The position numbers were made by a program, and so were the translations under genes. The notes beneath the pieces were generated by a model. The model was given only the letters and a program-made list of their open reading frames with translations, ran no database searches and was not told the origin of the DNA. DNA of 15,855 nucleotides from Aquificaceae bacterium (lineage in GTDB: Bacteria > Aquificota > Aquificia > Aquificales > Aquificaceae), in contig WFOY01000156.1 of NCBI GenBank assembly GCA_015487835.1, positions 1 through 15,855 on the forward strand, read 5' to 3'. Positions 1-7,406 of this stretch are shown here, in pieces; the stretch's first letter is position 1, and every line of letters starts with the position of its first letter.

Positions 1-869
1 ACACCTATAGAGGCGAGGGCGTTTAGTATGTTGTGCCTTCCAGGTATGCCAAGACGGACCGTGCCAAGGTTCTCCCCTTTAAAGCTCACGCTGAACCTGT
101 ACCTCCCCCCCTCAACGGACAGATCCCTCCCCTGGACGTGGGCCTCACCGCTCGTTCCGAAGAGGACAACCCTCTTGGAGGTCTTGCTCACTATCCGGAG
201 GACGCTGGGGTCGTCCCCGTTGGCGACGCAAAACCCATAGAAGGGGACGGAGTCAGCGAACCTGAGAAAGGCTTCCCTTATAGCCTCCTCATCCTTGTAG
301 AAGTCTAAGTGCTCCCTGTCTATGTTGGTGATGACCGCCACCACAGGGGACAGCTTTAGGAATGACCCGTCGCTCTCGTCCGCCTCCGATATAAGGAGGT
401 CTCCCCTCCCGAGCTTTGCGTTGCCTCCAAGCCTGTGGAGTATGCCACCTATGATCACGGTGGGGTCGTACCCGGCCTCCTCGAGTATGTGGGCTATCAT
501 GGAGGTGGTCGTTGTCTTCCCATGGGAACCGCTCACCGCTATACCCTCCTTGAGCTTGAATATCTCCGCCAGCATCTCTCCCCTCGGTATTACGGGTATG
601 CCGTGGGCCTTCGCCTTTCTGATCTCTGGGTTGTCCTCCCTCACCGCAGAGGAGTAAACGACCACCTGCACGTCCTCGCCTACATTCTCCGCCGAGTGGC
701 CTATGTAAACCCTGGCCCCTTTCTTCCTCAAGATCTCGGTGTTCTTGCTCTCCTTTATGTCGGATCCGGAGACCTCGTAGCCCATCTCCAGGAGTATCTG
801 GGCTATGCCGCTCATACCTATTCCGCCGATCCCAACGAAGTGGACCTTTTTTATCCTTTCCCTGAACAT
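1..869 (-). CDS. murC: UDP-N-acetylmuramate--L-alanine ligase (partial, C-terminus outside window)
   Basis: MurC is the cytoplasmic, ATP-dependent ligase that adds L-alanine to UDP-MurNAc, the first step of the peptidoglycan stem peptide. I translated the minus strand from the ATG at 869 and the frame stays open to the window edge, giving about 290 residues of a family usually 450-490 long. The N-terminal nucleotide-binding fold shows HFVGIGGIGMSGIA (residues 10-23), then the Mur ligase P-loop GSHGKTTTT (114-122), the segment SEADESDGSF (161-170) and TNIDREHLDFY (181-191), and GIPGRHNILNALA (274-286). Together these are diagnostic for MurC rather than MurD, E or F. It is divergent from the GGDEF-EAL gene with a 51-base spacer. 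No strong Shine-Dalgarno site precedes the ATG, but a TATACA hexamer lies 8 bases upstream. Antisense open frames here are shadows. Confidence 0.96.
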   Translation of the reverse strand, partial: MFRERIKKVHFVGIGGIGMSGIAQILLEMGYEVSGSDIKESKNTEILRKKGARVYIGHSAENVGEDVQVVVYSSAVREDNPEIRKAKAHGIPVIPRGEMLAEIFKLKEGIAVSGSHGKTTTTSMIAHILEEAGYDPTVIIGGILHRLGGNAKLGRGDLLISEADESDGSFLKLSPVVAVITNIDREHLDFYKDEEAIREAFLRFADSVPFYGFCVANGDDPSVLRIVSKTSKRVVLFGTSGEAHVQGRDLSVEGGRYRFSVSFKGENLGTVRLGIPGRHNILNALASIG

Positions 870-920
870 TCTTCAGATGTATATTAAAACCCAAGAGAAC
901 AAGGGAAGGGGAGCTGGTAT
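870..920. promoter_or_regulatory. Divergent promoter region, murC / GGDEF-EAL gene
   Basis: This 51-base spacer holds one AT-rich island. On the plus strand TATATT at 880-885 could be a -10 box, and AAGGGGAG at 906-913, 7 bases before the ATG, is a good ribosome binding site. On the minus strand TATACA (878-883) lies 8 bases before the murC ATG, which would give a leaderless or nearly leaderless murC message. The two hexamers overlap. No convincing -35 box was seen for either direction, so this is inferred from position and composition. Confidence 0.45.
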
Positions 921-2795
921 ATGAACCCAGGTGTGCCGAAGATAGACCGCTACCTGGTAGCCCTCGTAATACTCGTTGTCCTCTCCTGTGTGCCCATCTA
1001 CTACGTTTCCCTCAAAGTGGAGAGCCACGTCCAGAAGAAGCTGGTATCCGAAACCGTTTCCCTCGTGGGGCACAACTTTGAGAACCTGCTGGAGAGGATA
1101 AACAGGAAGGTCGGCGACAGGGATATGGTTATAGCCCTGTTCTCGGACGAGGACCTCAGGAGGGAGGTGGAGGAGATACTCTCACTCATGATAACCCCGG
1201 AGGTAAAGTACGTTTACATAGTTTACAGGGACGAGGAGGGAAGGTTCAGGTTCCTGGCGGACGGGTCCAAGGGTGACAGGGCCTTCTTGGGTGACAGGCT
1301 CGAGGTCCTCAGGGAGGACAGGTGGAACGAAGCCATGGCTAAGAAGAAGGAGGTTGTGATCGTCCAGGAGAACCTCCACACCATAGGTGCCACGTACCTA
1401 AAGCCCATAGTGCGTAACGGCGAGGTGGTAGCCCTGCTTGCGGCCGACTTCGCAGTCGACAAGATAGAGGACCTTAGGATCACTCTGGGTTACATAAGGA
1501 ACCTGGCTATACTTACGGTCGCCTCGTCGGTAACCTTTCTCTACCTTGCGGTTCTCCAGTATCTAAAGAGGAGGAGGCTCCACAGGTCTTTATACGTGGA
1601 CGACCTCACGGGAGCATACAGCAGGAGGTTCCTCGAGGACCAGAACTTCAGGATAGATCTCTCCAGGTACCTTATCGCCATAGTGGACATAGACGACTTC
1701 AGGAAGGTAAACGTGACCTACGGGCCCGAAGCTGGTGACAGGATACTCAGGGATCTGGTTGATCTCATAAGGAAACACGTAGGGGAGGACAGCCCGATCG
1801 TAAGGTACGCCGGGGAGAGCTTCCTTGTCCTCACGAACAGAAAGTATGTGGGCGAGGACCCGGTCGAGTTCTTCGAGGACCTGAGGAGAAAGGTAAAAGA
1901 TCACAGCTTCCTCGATGGGAGGGTCAAGGTTAGCGTGTCCATAGGTCTGGACCTGTCTCCGGAGAAGGCAAGGTCGCTGGAGGAGGCTATAAAGAGGGTG
2001 GACACGGCGCTCCACTCGGCCAAGAGAAAGGGTAAGGACAGGGTGGAGGTCTACGAGGACTCCCTCGATCTTACGGGCGGGGTCGTATCGGTGAGCGAGA
2101 TCGTGAAGGTCATAGAGGAGGAGAAGATCGCCTGCCTCCTCCAGCCTGTGGTGGATCTGAACACGGGTAAGGTTTCCCATCACGAGGTGCTCGCCCGCCT
2201 GATGAAAGGTAACGGCAAGATCCTCTCCCCTTCCCAGTTCCTTGACGAACTTAAAGGCACCTACGCCTACGTGAAGTTCACCAAGAGGATCCTGAAGATA
2301 ACCGTGGACATACTCGAAACCAGGGAGGACCTAAGGCTCAGCGTTAACCTTCTGCCCACCGATCTCCTGGACAGGGGCATACTGGACTTTCTCAAGGCTG
2401 TCGATCCCAAGGTGAGGAGCCGCATGCTCATAGAGATAACCGAGGTAGAGGACCTTCCCTCCTTCTCAAAGGTGAAGAAGGTGGTAGAGAGGTTGAGGAG
2501 GCTTGGTTACGGCATCTGCATAGACGACTTCGGGTCGGGCTACTCTAACCTCCACAACCTGACCCAGATGAACGTGGACTACCTGAAGATAGACGGGAGC
2601 ATAGTCAGGGACATAGACGGAAACTACGTGTCCTTCATGCTAACCAGGATGGTGACCGAGTTCTGCAAGGAGATAGGGGTCAAGGTGATAGCCGAGTACG
2701 TGGAGACCAGGTCCGTCCTCGAAAAACTCAAGGAGATAGGGGTGCGTTACGGCCAGGGCTATCTGCTTGGCAAACCTTTTCCCGTTTACTGCTAA
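921..2795 (+). CDS. Membrane GGDEF-EAL protein, probable c-di-GMP phosphodiesterase
   Basis: The 624-residue protein has a membrane helix at about 11-30, a sensor region at 31-190 with no family I can name, a second helix at about 193-213 ending in KRRR, a GGDEF domain (about 224-378) and an EAL domain (about 390-624). The signature loop of the GGDEF domain is AGESF (297-301) instead of GG(D/E)EF, so cyclase activity is probably lost; the RxxD inhibitory site is also not visible. The EAL domain keeps the expected metal and catalytic residues: EVL (422-424), N476, E505 in EITE, DDFGSGYSNL (535-544), K556, E592 and QGY (612-614). I infer a c-di-GMP hydrolase with a regulatory GGDEF module and an extracytoplasmic or membrane input. 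The ATG at 921 has a good ribosome binding site. The antiporter gene follows after 11 bases. Confidence 0.93.
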   Translation: MNPGVPKIDRYLVALVILVVLSCVPIYYVSLKVESHVQKKLVSETVSLVGHNFENLLERINRKVGDRDMVIALFSDEDLRREVEEILSLMITPEVKYVYIVYRDEEGRFRFLADGSKGDRAFLGDRLEVLREDRWNEAMAKKKEVVIVQENLHTIGATYLKPIVRNGEVVALLAADFAVDKIEDLRITLGYIRNLAILTVASSVTFLYLAVLQYLKRRRLHRSLYVDDLTGAYSRRFLEDQNFRIDLSRYLIAIVDIDDFRKVNVTYGPEAGDRILRDLVDLIRKHVGEDSPIVRYAGESFLVLTNRKYVGEDPVEFFEDLRRKVKDHSFLDGRVKVSVSIGLDLSPEKARSLEEAIKRVDTALHSAKRKGKDRVEVYEDSLDLTGGVVSVSEIVKVIEEEKIACLLQPVVDLNTGKVSHHEVLARLMKGNGKILSPSQFLDELKGTYAYVKFTKRILKITVDILETREDLRLSVNLLPTDLLDRGILDFLKAVDPKVRSRMLIEITEVEDLPSFSKVKKVVERLRRLGYGICIDDFGSGYSNLHNLTQMNVDYLKIDGSIVRDIDGNYVSFMLTRMVTEFCKEIGVKVIAEYVETRSVLEKLKEIGVRYGQGYLLGKPFPVYC

Positions 2796-2798
2796 AAT
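2793..2798 (+). promoter_or_regulatory. -10-like TAAAAT overlapping a stop codon, upstream of the antiporter gene
   Basis: TAAAAT begins at the TAA stop of the GGDEF-EAL gene and ends 8 bases before the antiporter ATG at 2807. No Shine-Dalgarno sequence lies in between. A start of transcription 7-8 bases downstream would fall at or next to the ATG, so a leaderless message is likely. TTGGCA at 2768-2773 resembles a -35 box, but its 19-20 base spacing is long. Inferred from sequence only. Confidence 0.45.
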
Positions 2799-2806
2799 AC
2801 TAACCC

Positions 2807-4030
2807 ATGGCTGCGGCAGCTACTCCTGGAGCCGAAGCTGGGGTGGACATACACACTCTATTCTTACACATAGCTATTATCCTCATAGCGGGAAAGACCT
2901 TCGGGACGATCTTCAAGAGGATGGGCATACCACCCGTTCTCGGCGAGGTCACCGCGGGGATAATCTTAGGTCAGTCCCTCCTCGGGCTGATACCCCTGAG
3001 CGAGGCAATAAAAGTCCTCGCCGAGCTTGGGGTCATACTGCTTCTCTTCCAGGTGGGTCTGGAGGCGGACATACAGACCCTAGTCAGGGTCGGCGTCTGG
3101 TCTGCGGCGGTCGCCTTCTTAGGTGCAGTCCTTCCCTTCTTCGGCGGGTTCATTATCTCCTACTATGTGTTCGACCTTCCCCTTATAAGCTCCCTCTTCA
3201 TAGGTGGCGCCCTCACTGCCACCAGCATAGGGATAACGGTCAGGGTCCTCACGGATCTGGGGAAGCACAGGGACAGGTTTGCCCAGATAGTCCTGGGGGC
3301 TGCGGTCCTGGACGACATACTCGGTGTGGTTATACTCGCCGCCCTCTACGAGTTCTCAAAGACCCAGACGGTTAACCTCGAGGCAACGGGCAGGCTGGTC
3401 TTCGATATAGCTGTCTTTTTCCTCTTTGCACCTTTCATAGCAAGGGCTGTGGCGAAATTGATCTCCTTCGTGGTGGACAGGCTTAAGGACATCGACATAA
3501 TACCCTCCGCCATACTGTCCCTGGTCCTCTTCACAGGCCACGTCGCCTACAGGGCAGGATCCCCCGAGATACTCGGGGCCTTCACAGCTGGTCTCGCCCT
3601 TTCGAGGAGCTTCAACTTCCCCCTCGTCTCCTTCCTGAAGCTGAGCGACCAGGTGATCCACAAGATCGAGGAGGGCATACTGCCCTTAGTGTGGGTGGTG
3701 GCTCCCATATTCTTCGTTTCGGTCGGTCTCGCCCTGAACCTGAAGGCCATAGACTTCTCCTCTGCCGACTTCTGGATCCTCTCCCTATCTCTCATAGTGG
3801 TGGCCATACTGGGCAAGGTCCTCTCCGGTTTCGTCATAGGCGGTTCTCTCAGGGAGAGGCTCAGCGTTGGTATATCCATGATGCCGAGGGGTGAGGTGGG
3901 CCTCATATTCGCCGAGTTCGGGAGGAGCTTTAAGGCCATAGATGACGTAGGGTACGCTGTCGTTGTCTTTGTGGTTGCAGTGACTACGCTGATAGCTCCC
4001 TTACTTCTCAAGATCACCGTCAGATCCTGA
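2807..4030 (+). CDS. CPA2-family monovalent cation/proton antiporter
   Basis: This 407-residue inner-membrane protein has about 12-13 hydrophobic segments and belongs to the CPA2 (NapA/KefB transporter-core) group, which exchanges Na+ or K+ for protons. Visible family features are GIPPVLGEVTAGIILG (40-55), the unwound-helix region TATSIGITVRVL (137-148), the paired aspartates of AAVLDDILG (165-173, D169 and D170) expected in electrogenic exchangers, AFTAGLALS (258-266), a lysine in ILGKVLSG (334-341), and MMPRGEVGLIFAE (358-370). No TrkA-N or TrkA-C regulatory domain is attached, which argues against a KefB/C-type glutathione-gated K+ system. It follows the c-di-GMP gene by 11 bases, and its last 11 bases overlap the 3' end of the opposing ArsB/NhaD-type gene. 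Ion specificity cannot be read from the sequence. Confidence 0.93.
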   Translation: MAAAATPGAEAGVDIHTLFLHIAIILIAGKTFGTIFKRMGIPPVLGEVTAGIILGQSLLGLIPLSEAIKVLAELGVILLLFQVGLEADIQTLVRVGVWSAAVAFLGAVLPFFGGFIISYYVFDLPLISSLFIGGALTATSIGITVRVLTDLGKHRDRFAQIVLGAAVLDDILGVVILAALYEFSKTQTVNLEATGRLVFDIAVFFLFAPFIARAVAKLISFVVDRLKDIDIIPSAILSLVLFTGHVAYRAGSPEILGAFTAGLALSRSFNFPLVSFLKLSDQVIHKIEEGILPLVWVVAPIFFVSVGLALNLKAIDFSSADFWILSLSLIVVAILGKVLSGFVIGGSLRERLSVGISMMPRGEVGLIFAEFGRSFKAIDDVGYAVVVFVVAVTTLIAPLLLKITVRS

Positions 4031-5354
4031 GAAGGTAGAGGCTAAGAAGGGCGAAGGTTGTAGAGAGTACCGCCACAGGCGTCCCGTACTTCAGGAAGGT
4101 GAGGAAGGATATCCTGCAACCCTCCCTCTCGGCTATGGCCGCGGCCACTATGTTGGCGGAGGCACCTATCAGCGTAAAGTTCCCGCCGAGACAGGCCCCA
4201 AGAGAGAGGGCCCACCACAGGTAGTCCACACCTGACCCAACGGAGGCGGACATCTCTTTGAGAACGTAAGCCATGGACATGGTGAAGGGGATGTTGTCCA
4301 CGAAGCCCGATATGAGAGCCGAGAAGACCCCGACCACCCATATACCCAGGTCCACGTTGGGTCCTATTACCTCCCCGAGCTTCTCAGCCACCCTCATGAA
4401 GACACCCGTATGTTCCAGGGAACCCACCACTATGAAGAGCCCTGCGAAGAACATAAGAGTCCCCCACTCTATCTTCTCCATAACGTAGGCGGGTGACATT
4501 CCGGTCCAGAGAAGGAGCAAGGTTGAGGTGAGGAGGGCTATTATGCCTGGTTCCAGGTCTAAACGGTGCCCCACCATGAACAGGAGTATGGTCAGGACAA
4601 AGACTATAAGGGCCTTCTTCATCACCTTACCGTCCTTTACCTCCTCCTTCAGGCTGCTGAGGGTCTCTTCGGATATTCCTCCACCCTCGGATCTGAAGGC
4701 ACCGGTCAGCTTCATGTAGATGAAGTTGACGACGAGACCCACTGTGAAGCCAACAACGGCGTGGGGTGCCACGTGGATCAGGAAGTCGTTGAAGCTCTTG
4801 TGGGCTATGCTCCCTATGATTATGTTGGGGGGGTCGCCTATGAGGGTAGCCGTTCCTCCCGTGTTAGAGGCGAGAACTATCGATATGACGTAGGGAACGG
4901 GGTTGAGACCCAGGATCTTGGTCATCTGGATAATCACAGGGGTCATGAATAAAACAGTAGTTACATTGTCCAGGAAGGCGGAGAACACGGCGGTGAGGAC
5001 GGTGAAGACGAAGAGGACCCTTACCGGATCTGCGCCGGTCACCCTCAGAGCTTTGACCGCCATCAGGTTGAAGAACCCGCTGTGCCCCAGGACGGTGACT
5101 ATGTTCATCATACCGAAGAGCAGAAATATCGTGTTGTAGTCTATCGAGTCCCAGGCCACCCTCGGGGGTATTATCCCGATCACCATGGCCACCGATGCCC
5201 CCAGGAGGGCGGCGGTCGTCCTGTGGAAGAACTTTTCGAGGACTATCATCACGTAGACCGCAAGGAAGAGAACTATGGACAGATCCTGAAGCTGGTTCTG
5301 GGTCAGGTGGATGTCCAGGGCCTTTATTAGCCCGCTTACCTCCTGCTCATCCAC
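4020..5354 (-). CDS. ArsB/NhaD-superfamily (IT superfamily) anion/Na+ transporter
   Basis: A 444-residue polytopic membrane protein of the ArsB/NhaD/SLC13-like ion transporter superfamily. The internal two-fold repeat is visible: AFLDNVTTVLFMTPV (126-140) matches GFVDNIPFTMSMAYV (350-364), and NTGGTATLIGDPPNIIIG (164-181) matches CLGGNFTLIGASANIVAA (388-405). These are the two re-entrant, ion-binding halves of the family. A hydrophilic cytoplasmic linker lies at about 222-246. Members include arsenite permeases, NhaD Na+/H+ antiporters and the P-protein group; the LIGDPPN motif is shared, so substrate is uncertain. No arsR or other ars gene is nearby, and the overlapping convergent neighbour is a cation/proton antiporter, so NhaD-like function is a reasonable guess. 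The start is a GTG at 5354 without Shine-Dalgarno, 8 bases after a perfect minus-strand TATAAT; no other usable start lies close by. Confidence 0.9.
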   Translation of the reverse strand: MDEQEVSGLIKALDIHLTQNQLQDLSIVLFLAVYVMIVLEKFFHRTTAALLGASVAMVIGIIPPRVAWDSIDYNTIFLLFGMMNIVTVLGHSGFFNLMAVKALRVTGADPVRVLFVFTVLTAVFSAFLDNVTTVLFMTPVIIQMTKILGLNPVPYVISIVLASNTGGTATLIGDPPNIIIGSIAHKSFNDFLIHVAPHAVVGFTVGLVVNFIYMKLTGAFRSEGGGISEETLSSLKEEVKDGKVMKKALIVFVLTILLFMVGHRLDLEPGIIALLTSTLLLLWTGMSPAYVMEKIEWGTLMFFAGLFIVVGSLEHTGVFMRVAEKLGEVIGPNVDLGIWVVGVFSALISGFVDNIPFTMSMAYVLKEMSASVGSGVDYLWWALSLGACLGGNFTLIGASANIVAAAIAEREGCRISFLTFLKYGTPVAVLSTTFALLSLYLLRI

Positions 5355-5372
5355 AGTAGTAAATTATACGCC
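5355..5372. promoter_or_regulatory. 18-base bidirectional promoter, ArsB/NhaD-type gene / queA
   Basis: The entire spacer between two divergent start codons is 18 bases. The minus strand reads TATAAT at 5363-5368, 8 bases before the GTG at 5354. The plus strand reads TAAATT at 5360-5365, 7 bases before the ATG at 5373. The two hexamers overlap within TAAATTATA (5360-5368). Neither gene has room for a Shine-Dalgarno site, so both transcripts would start at or within a few bases of the start codon. This predicts two leaderless mRNAs from one shared melted region. Confidence 0.6.
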
Positions 5373-6377
5373 ATGAGGGTGGAGGACTTCGACTACGAAC
5401 TTCCGGAAGAACTCATAGCCAAGTACCCTGCCGTCCCAAGGCACAGCGCCAGGCTGATGGTTCTGAGCAGGAAGGACAGGAGCATAAAACACGACACCTT
5501 CTGGAACCTGCCCGAGTACCTCGATGAGGGGGATCTTTTAGTCTTCAACGATACCAAGGTCCTTCCGGCCAGACTACACGGGAAGAAGCCGACCGGGGGT
5601 AAGGTGGAGGTCCTGCTCACCGACTACGTGAGGCCGGACCTTTGGAAGGCCCTGATAGGTGGGAAGAAGATAAGACCCGGCCTGGTGATCGAGGTGGCCG
5701 AGGACCTTAAGGTGGAGGTGGTCCAGCACATAGAGAAGGGTATGTTCCTCGTTAGGATCCTCGGGGAGGAACCCCTAAAGCTCATCGACAGGTACGGCAG
5801 GATACCTATCCCCCCTTACTTGGGCAGGGACGAGGAGGAGGTGGACAGGAGGTACTACCAGACCGTGTTCGCGAAGGAGGAGGGTGCGGTTGCGGCACCT
5901 ACCGCCTCCCTACACTTCTCTGAGGAACTCATAAGAAAACTCAAAGACAGAGGTATAAAGATCGCCTTCATAACCCTCCACATATCCTATGGGACCTTCA
6001 AACCGATGAAGACCGAGAGGGTAGAGGACCACAGGGTAGACCCGGAGTACGTCAGGGTCCCCAAGGGAACGGTCGAGGAAATAGTGAGGACAAAGAAGAG
6101 GGGGAAAAGGGTGGTCGCCGTAGGGACCACGGTGGTGAGAGCTTTAGAGACTAAACCCTTCGAACCCTACGAGGGATGGACAGATCTATACATATACCCT
6201 CCCTTCGAGTTCAGGGTGGTGGACGCCCTGATAACCAACTTCCACCTGCCGAGGTCCTCCCTCCTCGTTCTCGTGTCCGCCTTCGCCGGGAGAGAGTTCG
6301 TACTCCAGGCCTACAGGGAGGCTGTTAAAAGAAGATACAGGTTCTACAGCTACGGGGACGGCATGCTGATCCTTTGA
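5373..6377 (+). CDS. queA: S-adenosylmethionine:tRNA ribosyltransferase-isomerase
   Basis: QueA transfers and isomerises the ribosyl part of SAM onto the 7-aminomethyl-7-deazaguanine base at the tRNA wobble position, giving epoxyqueuosine. The 334-residue length is normal. Family motifs run in order: DFDYELPEELIAKYP (5-19), LVFNDTKVLPARLHG (56-70), GKVEVLL (76-82), YGRIPIPPYL (141-150), YYQTVFA..EGAVAAPTASLHF (161-182), the HISYGTFKP segment (203-211, where HVGxGTFxP is usual), VAVGTTVVRALE (248-259), ITNFHLPRSSLL (287-298) and RFYSYGDGMLI (323-333). The ATG at 5373 gives the standard N-terminus. It heads a queA-efp-accB gene string, but a promoter-like TAAAAT immediately after its stop suggests that efp can also be transcribed separately. 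Confidence 0.97.
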   Translation: MRVEDFDYELPEELIAKYPAVPRHSARLMVLSRKDRSIKHDTFWNLPEYLDEGDLLVFNDTKVLPARLHGKKPTGGKVEVLLTDYVRPDLWKALIGGKKIRPGLVIEVAEDLKVEVVQHIEKGMFLVRILGEEPLKLIDRYGRIPIPPYLGRDEEEVDRRYYQTVFAKEEGAVAAPTASLHFSEELIRKLKDRGIKIAFITLHISYGTFKPMKTERVEDHRVDPEYVRVPKGTVEEIVRTKKRGKRVVAVGTTVVRALETKPFEPYEGWTDLYIYPPFEFRVVDALITNFHLPRSSLLVLVSAFAGREFVLQAYREAVKRRYRFYSYGDGMLIL

Positions 6378-6383
6378 TAAAAT
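6378..6383 (+). promoter_or_regulatory. -10-like TAAAAT upstream of efp
   Basis: TAAAAT follows the TGA stop of queA directly (6375-6377) and ends 7 bases before the efp ATG at 6391. The intervening ACTTCCT has no Shine-Dalgarno character. The geometry fits a promoter for a leaderless efp-accB message. A -35 box was not convincingly identified, so transcription start mapping is needed to confirm. Confidence 0.45.
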
Positions 6384-6390
6384 ACTTCCT

Positions 6391-6960
6391 ATGGCCGAGA
6401 GGATAGACATAAACAGGATAACTAGGGACATCTTCATCGACTACAAGGGAGAGCCTTACAGAGTCTTAGACTACGAACACGTGAAGCCGGGGAAGGGTCA
6501 GGCCTTCGTTAGGGTGAAGGCGAAGAACATGCTAACTGGGAACGTGATCGAGATAACCTACAAGGCCTCCGACATGATAGACCTCGCTGACTTCGACCAG
6601 GTCTTCGCCGAGTACTCTTACTCGGACGGGGAGAGCTACTACTTCATGAACACCCAGACCTACGACATGGTCGCCATACCTAAGGAGAAGATAGAGGAGG
6701 AGGCCAAGTTCCTGAAGGAAGGTATGCAGGTAATCGTCTTCTACTACCAGGGACAGCCGGTGGGTATAGAGCTTCCCAAACACGTGGAGCTGAAAGTGGT
6801 TGAAACGGAGCCAGCCTTCAAGGGGGACACCGCAACGGGTGGGACGAAGCCCGCCAAGCTGGAGACAGGAGCCGTGGTCCAGGTCCCCTTCTTCGTGAAC
6901 GAGGGTGACATAATAAAGGTGGACACGAGGACGAGCACCTACGTGGAGAGGGTGAAGTGA
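6391..6960 (+). CDS. efp: Translation elongation factor P
   Basis: EF-P binds stalled ribosomes between the P and E sites and promotes peptide bonds at polyproline stretches. The protein is 189 residues, as usual for the family, with three beta-barrel domains: KOW-like N-terminal domain (about 1-65), OB domain (about 66-130) and C-terminal OB domain (about 131-189). The loop [13 protein letters not shown] (31-43) places the lysine that is modified in many bacteria at K35; no modifying enzyme (EpmA, EarP or YmfI type) is encoded in the window. The C-terminal signature [26 protein letters not shown] segment (162-183) is clear. There is no ribosome binding site before the ATG; a TAAAAT hexamer sits 7 bases upstream. 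The TGA stop overlaps the accB ATG as TGATG, suggesting coupled translation. Confidence 0.97.
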   Translation: MAERIDINRITRDIFIDYKGEPYRVLDYEHVKPGKGQAFVRVKAKNMLTGNVIEITYKASDMIDLADFDQVFAEYSYSDGESYYFMNTQTYDMVAIPKEKIEEEAKFLKEGMQVIVFYYQGQPVGIELPKHVELKVVETEPAFKGDTATGGTKPAKLETGAVVQVPFFVNEGDIIKVDTRTSTYVERVK

Positions 6961-7406
6961 TGGAGAAGGAGTTCGTAAAGGAGCTCATAGACCTCGTGAA
7001 GAATTCGAACATAAAGATGATCAAGTTCCAGAAGGGGGACACCCAGATAGTCATAGAGACCTTCGAGAACAGGGAACCTGTGAAGGACCAGAGGAGTCCT
7101 GAGGAGTTCACCCATCAGGAGATACTGCCCCCCTCCGAGGAGGTGAGCGAGGAGGAGAAGAAGTACCACGTCATAAAGAGCCCCCTCGTCGGGACCTTCT
7201 ACAGGTCTCCCTCCCCAGGTGCGCCTCCCTTCGTCGAGGTGGGGGACATAGTCTCCCCAGGCCAGGTCCTCTGCATAATAGAGGCCCTGAAGGTGATGAA
7301 CGAGATAGAGAGCGACGTGAGGGGGAAGGTAGAGAAGATCCTCGTTGAGAACGGGGAGACCGTCGAGTACGGACAGCCCCTCTTCCTGATAGACACGGAT
7401 ATTTAA
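6960..7406 (+). CDS. accB: Acetyl-CoA carboxylase biotin carboxyl carrier protein
   Basis: AccB carries the carboxybiotin group between biotin carboxylase and carboxyltransferase in the first committed step of fatty-acid synthesis. From the ATG at 6960 it has 148 residues: an N-terminal region (1-70) with a [12 protein letters not shown] segment typical of BCCP, a charged Glu/Pro linker, and a biotinyl/lipoyl domain (about 70-148). The domain holds [19 protein letters not shown] (74-92) and the biotin loop [10 protein letters not shown] (108-117), in which K111 is the expected biotin site; Leu replaces the usual Met just before it. A GTG directly upstream (6957) could also serve, but the ATG fits the TGATG overlap with efp and the purine-rich GGAGAGGGTG upstream. 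accC, often the next gene, is not adjacent; instead the stop overlaps the opposing CcsA-like gene within TTAA. Confidence 0.95.
   Translation: MEKEFVKELIDLVKNSNIKMIKFQKGDTQIVIETFENREPVKDQRSPEEFTHQEILPPSEEVSEEEKKYHVIKSPLVGTFYRSPSPGAPPFVEVGDIVSPGQVLCIIEALKVMNEIESDVRGKVEKILVENGETVEYGQPLFLIDTDI

Noticed and set aside
289..894. Long open frame antisense to the small plus-strand frames, overlapping murC
   Set aside because: It is Arg/Gly-rich and is in a different frame of the same strand as murC; the murC frame has unmistakable Mur ligase motifs.
1590..2183. 197-residue antisense frame within the GGDEF-EAL gene
   Set aside because: It is a mirror of the strongly biased codon use on the plus strand; no recognisable domain, and the plus-strand protein has clear motifs.
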